This document shows positions 63,170 to 64,000 of a stretch of DNA of 64,000 bases, piece by piece. Position numbers and translations under genes: made by a program. The notes below the pieces were generated by a model. That model was not told the origin of the DNA. It saw nothing but the letters and a program-made list of their open reading frames with translations, and did not search any database. Source of the stretch: Promethearchaeota archaeon (GTDB taxonomy: Archaea; Asgardarchaeota; Lokiarchaeia; Sigyniarchaeales; SOKP01); assembly GCA_016926735.1 (NCBI GenBank), contig JAFGOA010000011.1, positions 1 to 64,000 on the forward strand. Reading direction: 5' to 3'. How positions within the stretch are numbered: position 1 is the stretch's first letter; the number at the start of each line of letters is the position of its first letter.

Positions 63170-64000
63170 ATGACTACAGGAATTATCTATGATCCTATAT
63201 ATTTAGAACATCGTATAGGACAACATGTTGAATCTCATGAACGATTAATTGCGATTATAGAGTATTTAAAAGAAAAGCAAATTCTAGACGATCCTAACTT
63301 TAAATTAATTAAACCAAGAAGTGCAACTCTAGAACAAATTAAATATGTACATACTGAAGCTTTAATTAATGAGATTAAAGAAATAAGTAAAATTGCAGAT
63401 TTAACAGGTAAGATCCAAAATCTTGATATGGATACATCTGTTTCTGCAAAGACGTATGATGCTTCTTTATTCTCTGTAGGAGGTAATCTTGAAGCTATAG
63501 ATAGAATTCTTAATGGAGATATTACTAATGCGTTTTCAATTGTCCGTCCTCCTGGTCATCATTCAAGAAAAAACAGATGTTCTGGTTTTTGTATATTTAA
63601 TAATATTGCGATAACAGCAGAATATTTGCTAAGAGAAAAAGAATTTAAGAAAGTTGCTATAATCGATTGGGATTGTCATCATGGTGATGGAACTCAGGAG
63701 ATATTTTATCAAGGAAGCTCTTCAGAAAAAGGAGATGTCATTTTTTTTAGCTCTCATCAAGACGGAAGAACTTTATATCCTGGAAGTGGTTTTATTAATG
63801 AAATTGGAAAGGGGAAAGGAGAAGGAAAGATTATTAATTATCCTATGCCCCCTAAAGCAGCTGATGATGTTCTAATGATTTTTTTTGAAGAAATAATTAA
63901 ACCAATATTATTTGAGTTTAAACCTGATTTTATTTTAATTTCTGCAGGATTTGATACTCATTGGACAGATAGATTAACTAATATGGGATGGACATATCAA
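63170..64000 (+). CDS. Histone deacetylase family protein (partial, runs off the window)
   Basis: The first 277 residues are present and the gene continues beyond 64000. Zinc deacetylase motifs are clear: RPPGHHSRKNRCSGFCIFNN with the catalytic His pair 130-131, and IDWDCHHGDGTQEIF with ligands D168 and H170. The third ligand is Asp in SAGFDTHW. It fits the HDAC/AcuC/acetylpolyamine-amidohydrolase superfamily, class II-like. Substrate may be acetyl-lysine in a protein or a polyamine. ATG at 63170 follows a short AT-rich spacer shared with the divergent GTPase. Confidence 0.93.
   Translation, partial: MTTGIIYDPIYLEHRIGQHVESHERLIAIIEYLKEKQILDDPNFKLIKPRSATLEQIKYVHTEALINEIKEISKIADLTGKIQNLDMDTSVSAKTYDASLFSVGGNLEAIDRILNGDITNAFSIVRPPGHHSRKNRCSGFCIFNNIAITAEYLLREKEFKKVAIIDWDCHHGDGTQEIFYQGSSSEKGDVIFFSSHQDGRTLYPGSGFINEIGKGKGEGKIINYPMPPKAADDVLMIFFEEIIKPILFEFKPDFILISAGFDTHWTDRLTNMGWTYQ

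Noticed and set aside
1-64000. CRISPR arrays, rRNA genes and prophage modules
   Set aside because: I looked for regularly spaced identical repeats, rRNA signature sequence and phage structural genes and saw none.

Overview
The window looks like a piece of an AT-rich Asgard archaeal genome (by eye about three quarters A+T). The information-processing genes are archaeal: ribosomal protein L15e, the RNase P proteins Pop5 and Rpp30, MCM, a GINS-like subunit, topoisomerase VI A and B, SMC/ScpA/ScpB and archaeal-type ValRS. They are mixed with genes typical of Asgard lineages: two Ras/Rab-like small GTPases, a roadblock/LC7 protein, a longin-plus-winged-helix protein resembling NPRL2, and a possible EMC6-like membrane protein. 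I cannot resolve the lineage below Asgard from this sequence alone.

Layout. 1-2.3 kb: tRNA-Arg(UCU) with a probable D-loop intron, a small PD-(D/E)XK nuclease-like gene, a small membrane protein and an insertion-sequence-like remnant. 2.3-7 kb: two very large, translationally coupled all-helical proteins of unknown function, divergent from a roadblock gene. 7-13 kb: trpB2, pyrI, the EMC6-like gene and an NFACT (RqcH/NEMF) gene. 13-19.3 kb: mostly minus-strand genes, with GDPD, membrane and exported proteins, two unknowns, pop5-rpp30-rpl15e and serA. 19.4-24.8 kb: a DUF2095-like gene, a winged-helix regulator, the longin protein, a HAD phosphatase, a nitrilase-family hydrolase and a degenerate Orc1/Cdc6-like ATPase. 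25-33.3 kb: an unusual SMC, a small GTPase, a tiny membrane peptide, a multi-TM protein, scpA and scpB. 33-45.5 kb: valS, a methyltransferase, tRNA-Ala(CGC) with a probable intron, a Dam-like methylase, a GH5 enzyme, a SemiSWEET, lysK-lysZ-lysX, a B12/radical-SAM protein and coaBC. 45.8-61 kb: a DNA topology and replication block with top6B, top6A, a small unknown gene, GINS, a membrane-HEAT protein, an intein-carrying mcm and a UvrD-like helicase. 61-64 kb: rubrerythrin, a VIT1-like transporter, a Rab-like GTPase and the start of a histone-deacetylase-family gene that runs off the window.

The most unusual things seen are these. (1) The 1479-residue SMC has canonical heads, but where the hinge should be there is a non-hinge helical block. 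(2) Both tRNA genes in the window carry short introns at non-canonical positions, each with a bulge-helix-bulge that can be drawn by hand. (3) A dispersed intergenic element of about 280 nt has three full copies and three 5' fragments. Its terminal hairpins keep pairing while the sequence changes, so it is either a structured RNA family or a palindrome-ended non-autonomous transposon. (4) A degenerate Orc1/Cdc6-like protein sits directly in front of smc. (5) Topo VI B is greatly enlarged. (6) The giant helical gene pair is unrecognised.

Genes are tightly packed, with several convergent pairs overlapping by exactly 4 nt. Many starts appear to be TTG or GTG; where a better ATG with a ribosome-binding site follows, I have used it and said so.
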